NCBI RefSeq assembly: GCF_907164905.1
Contig: NZ_CAJRAF010000004.1
Span: 310,001 to 374,000, forward strand
Direction of reading: 5' to 3'
Source: Dyadobacter sp. CECT 9275
GTDB lineage: Bacteria; Bacteroidota; Bacteroidia; Cytophagales; Spirosomataceae
DNA: 64,000 bases
The position numbers and the translations under genes were made by a program. Under the pieces are notes generated by a model. That model had not been told where the DNA came from and made no database searches. It worked only from the letters and a program-made list of their open reading frames with translations. Positions 27,396 to 36,650 of this stretch are shown piece after piece. The stretch's first letter is position 1. Every line of letters starts with the position of its first letter.

Positions 27396-27842
27396 ATGGC
27401 AGATATCTTACACAGAGTGGGCATCCAGACCGCTTCCATCGAAAAAGTTTACCAGGCATTAACTACCCGGGATGGACTTGCAGGCTGGTGGACCACCAAT
27501 ACCAGCGGGGAAGGTGATCAGACGGGCAATATCATCGCGTTCCGCTTTGGCGCCGGAGGTTTCGATATGCGGGTAACGGAGCTGCGAGAGCCTGCCTATG
27601 TCCGGTGGGAAGTATCCGACGGGCCGGAAGAATGGATAGGCACCAGCATCAGTTTTGAACTCCGGCAGGAAGATGATTTCATCATTCTGCTTTTCAAACA
27701 CATGAACTGGCAGGAGCCTGTTGAGTTCATGCATCATTGCAGTACCAAATGGGCTGTCTTTCTGATGAGTCTGAAATCACTGATAGAAACTGGCAAGGGA
27801 TCACCGGATCCTGATGATGTGAAAATAGACAACTGGAATTAG
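27396..27842 (+). CDS. AHSA1/SRPBCC-family protein
   Basis: A 148-residue protein with the Aha1-like START-type fold: HRVGIQTASIEKVYQALTTRDGLAGWWT is the characteristic N-terminal strand-helix start, then FRFGAGGFDMRVTELREPAY and a C-terminal helix (STKWAVFLMSLKSLIETG). The ATG at 27396 is preferred to 27345, which would prefix a basic stretch without homology. Members bind small hydrophobic ligands or act in stress; the role here is unknown. A good terminator follows. Confidence 0.82.
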   Translation: MADILHRVGIQTASIEKVYQALTTRDGLAGWWTTNTSGEGDQTGNIIAFRFGAGGFDMRVTELREPAYVRWEVSDGPEEWIGTSISFELRQEDDFIILLFKHMNWQEPVEFMHHCSTKWAVFLMSLKSLIETGKGSPDPDDVKIDNWN

Positions 27843-27887
27843 TTTCTTGCTGCTCACATAACTTCCAGGTTATGGGCCAAAGAATAG

Positions 27888-27939
27888 AATCCGGGTAAAG
27901 GAGAAATTGGCAGTAGCTTATTTCCCTTTTACCCGGATT
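27888..27939 (+). terminator. terminator-like hairpin after the AHSA1 gene
   Basis: AATCCGGGTAAA (27888-27899) pairs perfectly with 27928-27939, followed by TGTTATTATTT. The remaining gap to 28144 shows nothing else. Confidence 0.6.
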
Positions 27940-28144
27940 TGTTATTATTTATTTCCCAGGTTTGCTTTTATAAAATAGATTTGTAATTTCACGGGTACGT
28001 ACCCGCAATTGAAATTCTAAACTTCTGCTAATTGCTTGTGACAAGGTTAAATGCGGGGCAGATACGGTCAGAGGGGATATCAAACGGGAGAAACGAATCA
28101 GCAGGAAGAGTTTAGTATACACTGAGGAAAGTAATAAAACAGAT

Positions 28145-29671
28145 ATGAGAATTTGGATGCTGATAATTTCCGGTATGAGCATAATGGTCTTTGGGATTTT
28201 ATTTCCCAGGCCTCAATCTGCACCGAGGCAAATCCCCTCTTCATCCACCGTGGAGGTCAGTACGCTGCTGTCCGGTCTTGATGTTCCCTGGGACCTGTGC
28301 TGGGGGCCCGATAACCAGATCTGGTATACCGAGCAGGCCGGAAAAATAAGCAGGCTGGACCCTGGCACAGGAAAAAGCGAACTGCTTGTGCATATTCCGG
28401 ATGTACTCCGTCTCACCACGCCAGGGCTGATGAGCCTCGCCTTCCATCCCGATTTCAAACGTCAGCCCTACCTATTTACCAATTATACCTATAGAAAGGA
28501 TTCCCTCACCATCGCCACCAAGCTGGTCCGCTACACTTATAGTAAAGGAAAACTGTCGGCCCCGGTTATCCTGCTTGAAATACCCGGGCACAAAGGGCAC
28601 AACGGTTCGCGGATTGTCATTTCTCCTGACCACAAAATTATGTACGCCACTGGTGATGCGGTAACCATCACTAATGCGCAAAGCCTGGCTTCTCTCAACG
28701 GCAAGGTACTTCGCCTGAATCTGGACGGGACGGTACCAGCAGACAACCCTATTAAAGGAAGCGCCGTATGGTCATGGGGCCACCGCAACATTCAGGGCCT
28801 GGTTTACAGCCCCAAAGGGATACTATTCAGCTCGGAACACGGGGATGCAACCGATGATGAATTGAACAAAATACTGCCCGGCAACAATTACGGCTGGCCA
28901 AAAGTGGAAGGCTATTGTGACCAGCCCAGGGAAAAACAATGCTGCGATTCTGCCAGAATAACACCTCCGCTGATGGCCTGGACCCCGACCATCGCCCCGG
29001 CTGGAATCGCCTTTTACGGCTCACACGCTATTCCGGAATGGCAGGGTTGTTTACTGATGACCACCCTCAAAGAAGCAGACCTGCGTGTTCTGAAACCGGA
29101 CGAAAAGGGAGATAAGATCATATCTGAAAGAATTTACCTGGATCAGCAGTATGGCCGCCTACGAGATGTGTGTGTTTCACCCACGGGCGATGTCTATGTC
29201 TCTACCAGCAATCGTGACTGGAACCCGGGAAAAGGTTTCCCAACACAGGGAGATGACCGAATTCTTCGTATCCGCAGAAAAAATGGGGGTATTAAGCTGG
29301 CTGACCTGAGTGGCCCGGTGGCATCGGCCCGGCCTGCTCATGAACCTGCGGGCAAGGCGCTTTACCACCAGTACTGTTCCTCATGCCATAAAGAGGACGG
29401 AAAAGGCGTAGCAGGTGTTTTTCCTTCGCTGGCAGGCTCGCCTCATGTGAAAGGAGACAAACCCGTACTGCTGAGGATAATCCTGGGCGGAATTTCACCG
29501 GCAAAACAGAATGCCTCAGGAAAATACGATCAGCAAATGCCCGCATTTCTTTTTCTTAAGGACGAAGATATAGCCGACATTGCCACCTACATACGCGCCG
29601 GATTTGAGAATGATAGCGAGAGAGTAATGCCCCGGGAGGTAAGTAAAGCAAGACAGGACCCGGGAAAATGA
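28145..29671 (+). CDS. secreted PQQ-type sugar dehydrogenase fused to cytochrome c
   Basis: A 508-residue protein with an N-terminal export signal (MRIWMLIISGMSIMVFGILF), a glucose/sorbosone dehydrogenase propeller (GLDVPWDLCWGPDNQIWYTE, HNGSRIVISPDHKIMYATGD, NNYGWPKVEGYC) and a C-terminal haem c domain, CSSCHKEDGKG with Cys411, Cys414 and His415. The family oxidises aldose sugars or related aldehydes in the periplasm using PQQ; the fused haem would take the electrons. It lies 54 nt before the sigma factor gene on the same strand and may be linked to the locus that follows. Confidence 0.88.
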   Translation: MRIWMLIISGMSIMVFGILFPRPQSAPRQIPSSSTVEVSTLLSGLDVPWDLCWGPDNQIWYTEQAGKISRLDPGTGKSELLVHIPDVLRLTTPGLMSLAFHPDFKRQPYLFTNYTYRKDSLTIATKLVRYTYSKGKLSAPVILLEIPGHKGHNGSRIVISPDHKIMYATGDAVTITNAQSLASLNGKVLRLNLDGTVPADNPIKGSAVWSWGHRNIQGLVYSPKGILFSSEHGDATDDELNKILPGNNYGWPKVEGYCDQPREKQCCDSARITPPLMAWTPTIAPAGIAFYGSHAIPEWQGCLLMTTLKEADLRVLKPDEKGDKIISERIYLDQQYGRLRDVCVSPTGDVYVSTSNRDWNPGKGFPTQGDDRILRIRRKNGGIKLADLSGPVASARPAHEPAGKALYHQYCSSCHKEDGKGVAGVFPSLAGSPHVKGDKPVLLRIILGGISPAKQNASGKYDQQMPAFLFLKDEDIADIATYIRAGFENDSERVMPREVSKARQDPGK

Positions 29672-29725
29672 AATTGGGTTTATAACATCTAAGCAGTCTA
29701 ACAAACTATCCATCATCCCATTAAG

Positions 29726-30358
29726 ATGAAAACATTAAAAAAGCCGGAAGATCATGTTTTACTTTGGGAGTCGTTCCGGGAAGGTAACCGGGAAGCATTT
29801 TCCCGGATATACGAGCTGTACGCCTCGGAGCTCTACCGGTATGGTTATAACCTGGTCCGGGACAAAGAATTGGTGGAGGATTGTATACAGGAATTGTTTT
29901 TATCTATGTACGTCAAGGGAAGATCTCTGGGCACAACGGACAATATCCGGTTTTACCTTTACAAAGCCGTCAGGAACCGTCTCCTTAACGCCATTTCCCG
30001 GAAAAAAAGTATCTTGTCGGCCAACGGCTATGCATTTGAGACGTCCGAGTTTGTAATACAGCCCGTTGAAAAACAACTGATAGAGCAGCAGCACCATTCC
30101 ATGAGAGCCAGGATCATCGCGAGTGAGCTCAATAAATTACCCCGGCGGCAAAAGGAAATCCTTTATCTGGTATACCTCCGGGAGCTCTCCTACCCCGAGG
30201 CTGCCGAAATCATGGGCATCACCATCAAAAGTGTTTACAACACCGTACATATTGCTTTGTCGTCATTAAAAAAGTGTATGAAAGATTCTTTTTATCAGGA
30301 AGGACTGTTTTATACATTTATACAACTTATCACATACGGGCTCTGGCTAGCCGAGTAA
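29726..30358 (+). CDS. ECF RNA polymerase sigma factor
   Basis: A 210-residue sigma-70 factor of the Bacteroidota ECF type. Region 2 is FSRIYELYASELYRYGYNLV and ELVEDCIQELFLSMYVK; region 4 is LPRRQKEILYLVYLRELSYP with AAEIMGITIKSVYNTVH. It is the first gene of the sigma/anti-sigma/SusC/SusD unit and should be released by the FecR protein next to it when SusC is occupied by ligand. Confidence 0.93.
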   Translation: MKTLKKPEDHVLLWESFREGNREAFSRIYELYASELYRYGYNLVRDKELVEDCIQELFLSMYVKGRSLGTTDNIRFYLYKAVRNRLLNAISRKKSILSANGYAFETSEFVIQPVEKQLIEQQHHSMRARIIASELNKLPRRQKEILYLVYLRELSYPEAAEIMGITIKSVYNTVHIALSSLKKCMKDSFYQEGLFYTFIQLITYGLWLAE

Positions 30359-30379
30359 GTTTGTTAAAAACCCCACCCG

Positions 30380-31354
30380 ATGGAATATTCTGATTACAAG
30401 GCTGCCGATTTTTGCGCTGATCCTCATTTTGTACAATGGGTGCTTTCCCCTACCACCGATACAGACATGTTCTGGAAGGAGTTCAGGGCCGTACACCCTG
30501 AAAAGGAAGAGGAGATCAGGAGTGCCATCTTGATGCTCAATTCCATTGAGTTTGAGGTCACCCAACCTTCGGGAAAACGCCTGGCTGCTCTCAAATCCAG
30601 GATTGAATACGAACTGGACAAGGCAGATCGCGGGTATGACAAAAAGAGAAGCTACCTGCGGTACTCCTTTGCGGCCTGTTTCGCAATGATTTTGATCGCC
30701 GTCGGGTTCAGGATATATACTTCTTCCAGAGGGGTGCGCTATGAAACAGGTTACGGTGAACTCCGGGAGATCAAAATGAAAGAGGGCAGTGAGATCGTCC
30801 TCAATGCCCGTTCCTCAGTAGTTGTTTATGAAAACCTGTCGGGTAACCGTGAAGTAGAACTGAACGGAGAAGCATTTTTTAAAATAGCCAAAATAAAAGG
30901 TTCAAGGTTTATTGTCAAAACACCCGAAGCACGGGTGGAGGTACTGGGTACACAGTTTAACGTACATACCCGGCGCGAAAACACGACAGTCGTATTGCGT
31001 GAGGGGAAAGTTAACCTTTCCAACGGAAAAACATTACCGGTTTATATGAAACCCGGCGAAATGGCTTCGGTGAGTAAACAGAATGCGGCGATTGCCCTGC
31101 AGAAAGTAAAACCCAGCGACTACCTTTCCTGGATGAAGAGGGTATTGATTCTGGACAACACACCGGTATCACAAGCCCTTCTTACGGTTGAAGATTCATT
31201 CGGTGTTAAAATCGAGCTGGCAAAGCCCGAATTGCTCAGGAAAAACCTTTCCGGCCAGCTACCGCTTGAAAATATCAATGATTTCGCCAATGATCTGGCC
31301 ATCATTCTGGACCTTCAGGTGATGAAAACTGCCAAGGGATACCGTCTTTACTGA
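30380..31354 (+). CDS. FecR-family anti-sigma factor
   Basis: A 324-residue inner-membrane protein: cytoplasmic N-terminal part, one membrane helix (FAACFAMILIAVGFRIY), then the periplasmic FecR domain (ETGYGELREIKMKEGSEIVL, EVELNGEAFFKIAK, VEVLGTQFNVHTR, VVLREGKVNL) and a C-terminal secretin-like segment (LDNTPVSQALLTVEDSF). Family members hold the sigma factor and read a signal from the N-terminal domain of a SusC-type transducer. Starts 21 nt after the sigma gene. Confidence 0.93.
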   Translation: MEYSDYKAADFCADPHFVQWVLSPTTDTDMFWKEFRAVHPEKEEEIRSAILMLNSIEFEVTQPSGKRLAALKSRIEYELDKADRGYDKKRSYLRYSFAACFAMILIAVGFRIYTSSRGVRYETGYGELREIKMKEGSEIVLNARSSVVVYENLSGNREVELNGEAFFKIAKIKGSRFIVKTPEARVEVLGTQFNVHTRRENTTVVLREGKVNLSNGKTLPVYMKPGEMASVSKQNAAIALQKVKPSDYLSWMKRVLILDNTPVSQALLTVEDSFGVKIELAKPELLRKNLSGQLPLENINDFANDLAIILDLQVMKTAKGYRLY

Positions 31355-31447
31355 CCCTTGTTCCTATCCCTGCCTTAAGCAAACGCACTGCTGAAAGAAA
31401 ATTTTAACTTTTTTCAAAAAAAAAGGGAAAAGCAGGAAATTCAACTG

Positions 31448-31461
31448 TTTTACATGTAAAA
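31448..31461. promoter_or_regulatory. 14-bp palindrome before susC
   Basis: TTTTACATGTAAAA, perfect, 26 nt before the susC start. The same 12-bp core occurs at 27201-27212. Possible operator; role unproven. Confidence 0.35.
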
Positions 31462-31487
31462 AATTTTATAAAACCTGTTTACGTGTT

Positions 31488-34400
31488 ATGAAATATTTTA
31501 CTATTCCTTTACTATGCATTACCGGCTTGCTGTCCCTTCCCGATCAGCGATGTCACGGGCAAAATGCCCTTGCTGCCAACTATCCTGCCAGTACCTCTGC
31601 ATCCGTTCAACAGGAGGCTCAAACCTTGGGAATCCTGCTGAAAAAGCTGGAAAAGATGTACAAAACCACTTTTGTCTACTCCGCTGAACTGCCGGAGAAC
31701 AAAAAAGTAAACTTTTCCCTTAAGCCGGGGCAAGATCTGGAATCGGTACTGAAACAGGTACTCCCGTCTTTCAATCTGAAATACAGAAAGTTATCGTCAG
31801 GGGGTTATGCCATCGTGGAAGATAACAAAGGAAATGATACCGGCAATAAAACCGACAAGACGAGCGATAAAAGTTCTTCCTCGGGATATTCCTCGTCGAA
31901 CAAAGGTGGCATGGCGCGGGATATTTCCGGAAAAGTGACCGACGAAAAAGGTGAGCCGCTACCCGGTGTAACCATCCTCATCAAGGGTACTCAGCAAGGT
32001 ACTGTTACCAACGATGCCGGTAATTATCTGATCAGTGTTCCGGAGGGCGAACCTGTTTTAATATTTTCTTTTATCGGGTACGTAACCGGGGAAGTTGTTA
32101 TTAAAAACCAGACCAAGGTGGACCTTGTCATGAAAGCGGATGTAAATGCCTTGGAAGAACTGGTTGTGGTTGGGTATGGTGCGGTAAAGAAAAGTTCACT
32201 GACAGCGGCAGTTACCAGGGTCGAAAACAAGAAGCTGGATCAGATGCCTGCAGGCCGTATAGAAAGTGCTTTGGCAGGCCGGCTGGCCGGTGTGAGCGTG
32301 GTAACCAACTCAGCAACTCCAGGCGCCGCCCCGCTGATCCGGATCAGGGGTGTGGGCTCTATTGACGCCGAGAACAGCCCGCTGATCGTTATTGATGGTT
32401 TCCCCGGCGGAGATCTGGGCCAGCTCAACATGAACGACGTCGCATCCATAGAAGTTTTAAAGGATGCCTCAGCTGCGGCCATCTATGGGTCACGCGGCGC
32501 CGGAGGGGTGATCCTGGTGACCACAAAAAGAGGCTCCGGCAAAGCAAAGCTGGATTTCAACACGTATGTGGGTGTAGGTGTACCCATGCTGCACAACGAC
32601 TGGCTTACCGGCAAAGAGTGGTATGATTACCTTGTAAAATATCAGAACAGGGAATTTGCGTGGGCAGGTGGAGACGTTAGCCTTCCGATGTTCGGCGACA
32701 GCCGCCGCCCGGTGACCTATCAGGTTAACCCCCTTACCTATGAGCTTCCCCAGACGGTGTGGCAGGATGAAATTACCCAGAATGCTCCTATACAGAACTA
32801 CAACCTTTCTATTAGCGGCGGAGAAGGTAAAACACGCTATTTTTTGTCCGGATCTCTTAAGAATGAAAAAGGAAATGTCCTGACGGCCGGGTACAAACAG
32901 TACAGCCTGAGAACCAATCTGGATGCCCGTATCAATGATGCGCTTGACCTGGGAGTAGAACTGAGCCCCTCCTATTCCACTCGTCGCCTGGCAGGGAGTA
33001 ATATGGTCAGCCTGGCCAAATATCCCCCTTTTGTACCCCCAACCGACCAACAGGGAAGATATCCCCGTACGCAGGATTATATATTAACCGGACACTCCGG
33101 ACAAGCCAGCCCTTATGTTTTTCTGTACGGGACCAACAACCAAACCAATTCGTTCAAAAATATCGGAAGGATTTTTGGTAACTTAAAAATTGTGGACGGA
33201 TTGGTTCTTCATACCTCCGTAGGTACCAATATCACTTTTAACAGTACCGACTATTTCCGGGGCGGAGCCGGTGACAAGCTGGTTCCCACACAGGGCTCCA
33301 CAAGTGATTACCGCTCGATCAACCTGATCAACGAAAACACGCTGACCTACGCTAAGACATTTAATAAACACGACTTTACCGGATTGCTGGGCGCATCTTA
33401 CCAGAAAGAGACCTCCAGAAGTACCTCCATTGGCGCAGTACAGGGATCTTATAATAACGAAATCATCCAGACCCTGAACAATGCTGTCATCAACCCCGCC
33501 GCCACCAGCACGAGCAAGTCGGCCTGGGGACTGGTATCTTACTTCGGGCGGGTGAATTACAGTTACAATGGTAAGTACCTGCTAGCGGGCTCCATTCGTA
33601 CCGACGCTTCCTCCCGCTTCGGCCCCGATAATAAATGGGCGCTTTTTCCAGCATTTTCGGCTGCATGGCGGATCAGTGAGGAGAATTTCCTGAAGAGGGT
33701 TCATAGCATCAGCGAGTTGAAATTAAGGGCAAGTTATGGTTCCACTGGTAATTTCAACATCGGCGACTTTGCATACCTGGGCCGTGTGGGATCGGTAAAA
33801 TATTCTCCTGATAATAACCTTGTGAACGGACAGGCACCCATTTCATTTGAAAACACTAGGCTTGGCTGGGAAAAAACGGTAAGTTACAACCTTGGGCTTG
33901 ACGTGGGGTTGTTCAGCAACCGTCTTTACCTGAGCGTGGATCTTTACGACAAGACCACCAATGACCTTCTTTACAACGTTTCCATTCCTGCCATCACAGG
34001 TTTTACCAGTACCATCACAAATGTTGGTGAGATCAAAAACAAGGGTATTGAGCTGGAACTGACCACCCGTAACGTTTTGGGACCTGTGACCTGGAACTCG
34101 ACTTTCAATTTTTCCCACAACAAAAACGAGGTGGTTAACCTGGGAGGTATTTCGGAACGTATTTACAATTATTCTCTCGGCATGAGCTGGATACTGAAAG
34201 TTGGAGATCCTATGTTCTCGTACTACGGTTACAAAATGAACGGTATCTATCAGAACAAGGCGCAGGTGGACGGTACACCTCACCTGGCCGGGGCCAAACC
34301 GGGCAATCCGATTATTACCGATGTGAACAATGACGGCAAGATCGATCCGCAGGACAAAGTGGTTCTTGGTAACTTCCAGCCTAAGTACCTGCTGGGTTTT

Positions 34401-34901
34401 GTCAATGATTTCACCTACAAAAGATTTGACCTGAACCTGATGATACAAGCTTCGCTCGGTGCAAAAATGTATAACCTGGAAAATCAGTACTACGAAGGAA
34501 ATACGCTGGGTGCTATGAGAAGATCTCTTTCTGAAAATCAGTGGTGGTCTGAGTCCGACCCTGGTGACGGCAAAACACCGGCGGCAGCCCTTAGCCAGCT
34601 GGTTCAGTACAACGCCAATACAGATTTCTATCTGGAAAACGCCTCCTACATGACGATCAGGAACCTGAACCTTGGCTATACCTTCAAACCTACCCTGATC
34701 GGCAAACTGGGAATGAGCCAGTTACGCATTTACGCCTCTATCAATAACCCGCTGATGGTGAAGAGCAAACGAAATCACTCCTACAATCCTGAGGGTTTTA
34801 CAAACGGAGAGATCAGCGGTGTTAACAGTATACCGGGCCTCAACAGCGGTTCGGAACCGATCAACCGGGTTTATGCCCTGGGATTGAATGTCAGTTTTTA
34901 A
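31488..34901 (+). CDS. SusC/RagA TonB-dependent receptor with signalling domain
   Basis: A 1137-residue outer-membrane transporter. After the signal peptide comes an STN domain (LGILLKKLEKMYKTTFVYSA) for signalling to FecR, a carboxypeptidase-like regulatory domain (ISGKVTDEKGEPLPGVTILI), a plug (GYGAVKKSSLTAAVTRVENK, LIRIRGVGS, VLKDASAAAIYGSRGAGGVI) and a 22-strand barrel ending in RVYALGLNVSF with terminal Phe. It should import the ligand captured by the SusD lipoprotein. Substrate is not evident from the sequence; the neighbouring enzymes suggest something other than a plain polysaccharide, as no glycoside hydrolase is present. Confidence 0.95.
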   Translation: MKYFTIPLLCITGLLSLPDQRCHGQNALAANYPASTSASVQQEAQTLGILLKKLEKMYKTTFVYSAELPENKKVNFSLKPGQDLESVLKQVLPSFNLKYRKLSSGGYAIVEDNKGNDTGNKTDKTSDKSSSSGYSSSNKGGMARDISGKVTDEKGEPLPGVTILIKGTQQGTVTNDAGNYLISVPEGEPVLIFSFIGYVTGEVVIKNQTKVDLVMKADVNALEELVVVGYGAVKKSSLTAAVTRVENKKLDQMPAGRIESALAGRLAGVSVVTNSATPGAAPLIRIRGVGSIDAENSPLIVIDGFPGGDLGQLNMNDVASIEVLKDASAAAIYGSRGAGGVILVTTKRGSGKAKLDFNTYVGVGVPMLHNDWLTGKEWYDYLVKYQNREFAWAGGDVSLPMFGDSRRPVTYQVNPLTYELPQTVWQDEITQNAPIQNYNLSISGGEGKTRYFLSGSLKNEKGNVLTAGYKQYSLRTNLDARINDALDLGVELSPSYSTRRLAGSNMVSLAKYPPFVPPTDQQGRYPRTQDYILTGHSGQASPYVFLYGTNNQTNSFKNIGRIFGNLKIVDGLVLHTSVGTNITFNSTDYFRGGAGDKLVPTQGSTSDYRSINLINENTLTYAKTFNKHDFTGLLGASYQKETSRSTSIGAVQGSYNNEIIQTLNNAVINPAATSTSKSAWGLVSYFGRVNYSYNGKYLLAGSIRTDASSRFGPDNKWALFPAFSAAWRISEENFLKRVHSISELKLRASYGSTGNFNIGDFAYLGRVGSVKYSPDNNLVNGQAPISFENTRLGWEKTVSYNLGLDVGLFSNRLYLSVDLYDKTTNDLLYNVSIPAITGFTSTITNVGEIKNKGIELELTTRNVLGPVTWNSTFNFSHNKNEVVNLGGISERIYNYSLGMSWILKVGDPMFSYYGYKMNGIYQNKAQVDGTPHLAGAKPGNPIITDVNNDGKIDPQDKVVLGNFQPKYLLGFVNDFTYKRFDLNLMIQASLGAKMYNLENQYYEGNTLGAMRRSLSENQWWSESDPGDGKTPAAALSQLVQYNANTDFYLENASYMTIRNLNLGYTFKPTLIGKLGMSQLRIYASINNPLMVKSKRNHSYNPEGFTNGEISGVNSIPGLNSGSEPINRVYALGLNVSF

Positions 34902-34925
34902 TCAAACAGAAAATATCATAGGGAT

Positions 34926-36413
34926 ATGAAAAATACAAATACTATACTGATCAGGATCGTTACGGCGATCGTGCTCCTGACCGGCGTAACAAGTTGTCAC
35001 GATGAGCTGCTGAATCCGGTTCCCGAATCCGTACTGACCACCGCAAACGCTTTTAATACCGCACAGGATATAGATCTGGCCGTGCTGGGGATATACAGCA
35101 GCTTGCAGACGAAGGTCCAGAAGGATTATCTGATCATGGAGATGACTTCTGACAATATGTTCGCCGAGTATTACGCTACCGAACCAGGGCTTATTGAGAT
35201 GGAATTTCTTACCGTTTCGTCTGAAAACAATATCCTCAATGTGTTCTGGAAAAATGCATACAGCGGAATTTTCAGAGCCAATTCGGTACTTAACTACATC
35301 GACCGCCCCACCAATTACGCCGAGGGAAAGAAGAATCAGTACATCGGAGAGGCAAAGTTTATGCGTGCGCTGTTTTATTTTGACCTTGTACGTATTTTCG
35401 GCGATGTGCCCCTGGTTCTTAATCAGATTTCTGCCGCAGAAGCTGAACAGATCGGCAGAACTCCCAGTGCCGATGTATACGCCCAGATCCTTGCCGACTT
35501 AAATGACGCGGTGGCCAATTTACCCAACCCATCGGCGGTGCCCAGAGGCCGGGCTTCCAAAGCCGCAGCGCTTACACTTCTTAGCCGTGTATACATTCAG
35601 ATGAAGGATTATGCCAATGCCAAAACACGACTGGAACAGGTGATCAATGGCTTTAACTACAAACTGGTTACCAATTTCCGCGATCTTTTCAGCCTGGAAA
35701 CGGAAGCCAATACAGAGGCGATTTATTCGGTACCCTTTGTGGCTGGTACCAATGGCCAGGAATTGTCAACTACTTTCGCGCCTTTGCAGGGTGTTTATGG
35801 GATCGTTTCCACAGGAAACAGGGTGGGACGCCCTTCCTGGGACCTTCACAAACGCTACGACCCGCTGGATACCCGGAAAAAAGTGACCATAGAGGAATGG
35901 CAGCTTCCTGCCAATGCCACGCCAACTTCCCAGCCTATCTGGTATCCTTATATTAATAAATACATGGTTCCTCACCTGCCAAATACCTCCGGGCTTGACC
36001 TTCCTATCATGCGTTTTGCAGAAGTAATACTGATGTACGCCGAAGTACTGTATGAAACCGGAAATACCGCGGGTGCACTGGAACAGATCAACATGATACG
36101 CAAAAGGGCTTTCAAAGACGACCTGCATGCTTATAAACCGGAAGCTATTGCCACCAGGGAAACCTTTATGGACGTATTACTTCTGGAACGGCGCCTTGAA
36201 CTGGCCTTTGAAAATCACCGCTGGTTTGACCTCGTAAGAACCGGCCGTTTCACAAAGGTCCTGTCAAATTTTGAAGGGGAATATAACCCGGGGACCGGAA
36301 CAGCCGAAATTCAGGAAGTAAACGCAAAAGAGTTTATGAAATTCTTCCCGATCCCGTATGAGCAGATACAACTTGCCAAGTCAGGAGTGCTGAAGCAGAA
36401 TGACGGCTACTGA
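34926..36413 (+). CDS. SusD/RagB surface lipoprotein
   Basis: A 495-residue nutrient-binding lipoprotein partnering the SusC 24 nt upstream. Lipoprotein signal MKNTNTILIRIVTAIVLLTG with Cys in VTSCHDELL. TPR-like SusD helices include GEAKFMRALFYFDLVRIFGDVPLV and RGRASKAAALTLLSRVYIQM; the C-terminal hallmark LLERRLELAFENHRWFDLVR and a closing IPYEQIQLAKSGVLKQNDGY are present. Full length. Confidence 0.95.
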   Translation: MKNTNTILIRIVTAIVLLTGVTSCHDELLNPVPESVLTTANAFNTAQDIDLAVLGIYSSLQTKVQKDYLIMEMTSDNMFAEYYATEPGLIEMEFLTVSSENNILNVFWKNAYSGIFRANSVLNYIDRPTNYAEGKKNQYIGEAKFMRALFYFDLVRIFGDVPLVLNQISAAEAEQIGRTPSADVYAQILADLNDAVANLPNPSAVPRGRASKAAALTLLSRVYIQMKDYANAKTRLEQVINGFNYKLVTNFRDLFSLETEANTEAIYSVPFVAGTNGQELSTTFAPLQGVYGIVSTGNRVGRPSWDLHKRYDPLDTRKKVTIEEWQLPANATPTSQPIWYPYINKYMVPHLPNTSGLDLPIMRFAEVILMYAEVLYETGNTAGALEQINMIRKRAFKDDLHAYKPEAIATRETFMDVLLLERRLELAFENHRWFDLVRTGRFTKVLSNFEGEYNPGTGTAEIQEVNAKEFMKFFPIPYEQIQLAKSGVLKQNDGY

Positions 36414-36487
36414 CCTGCGTAGCTGAAGCCAGTCTGATGAACGTTTAACCATGAAAAGTAAATACTGCGGGCTGGTATACTTGTTGT

Positions 36488-36532
36488 AACGGGCCTGTCT
36501 CCTATCCTTTCGGACAAGGGAGACAGGCCGTT
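36488..36532 (+). terminator. hairpin after susD
   Basis: GCCTGTCTCC pairs with GGAGACAGGC within a longer stem interrupted by a single-base bulge. There is no T-tract, so it may only weaken read-through into the genes behind. Confidence 0.45.
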
Positions 36533-36650
36533 GCACAAGCCTGCCTGCCTTTGTTCCCGCTGGAAAAATTGACGGGCAGATCCGGAGGTCTATTCGGATA
36601 ACCTCCTGTCGAAACCCTTCCGACAATCATCCATTTTACCTGTGTAAGAA

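Noticed and set aside
36488..36532. A riboswitch or attenuator before the copper-protein gene
   Set aside because: It is a single stem behind susD with no conserved aptamer pattern; a weak terminator or processing hairpin is the simpler reading.
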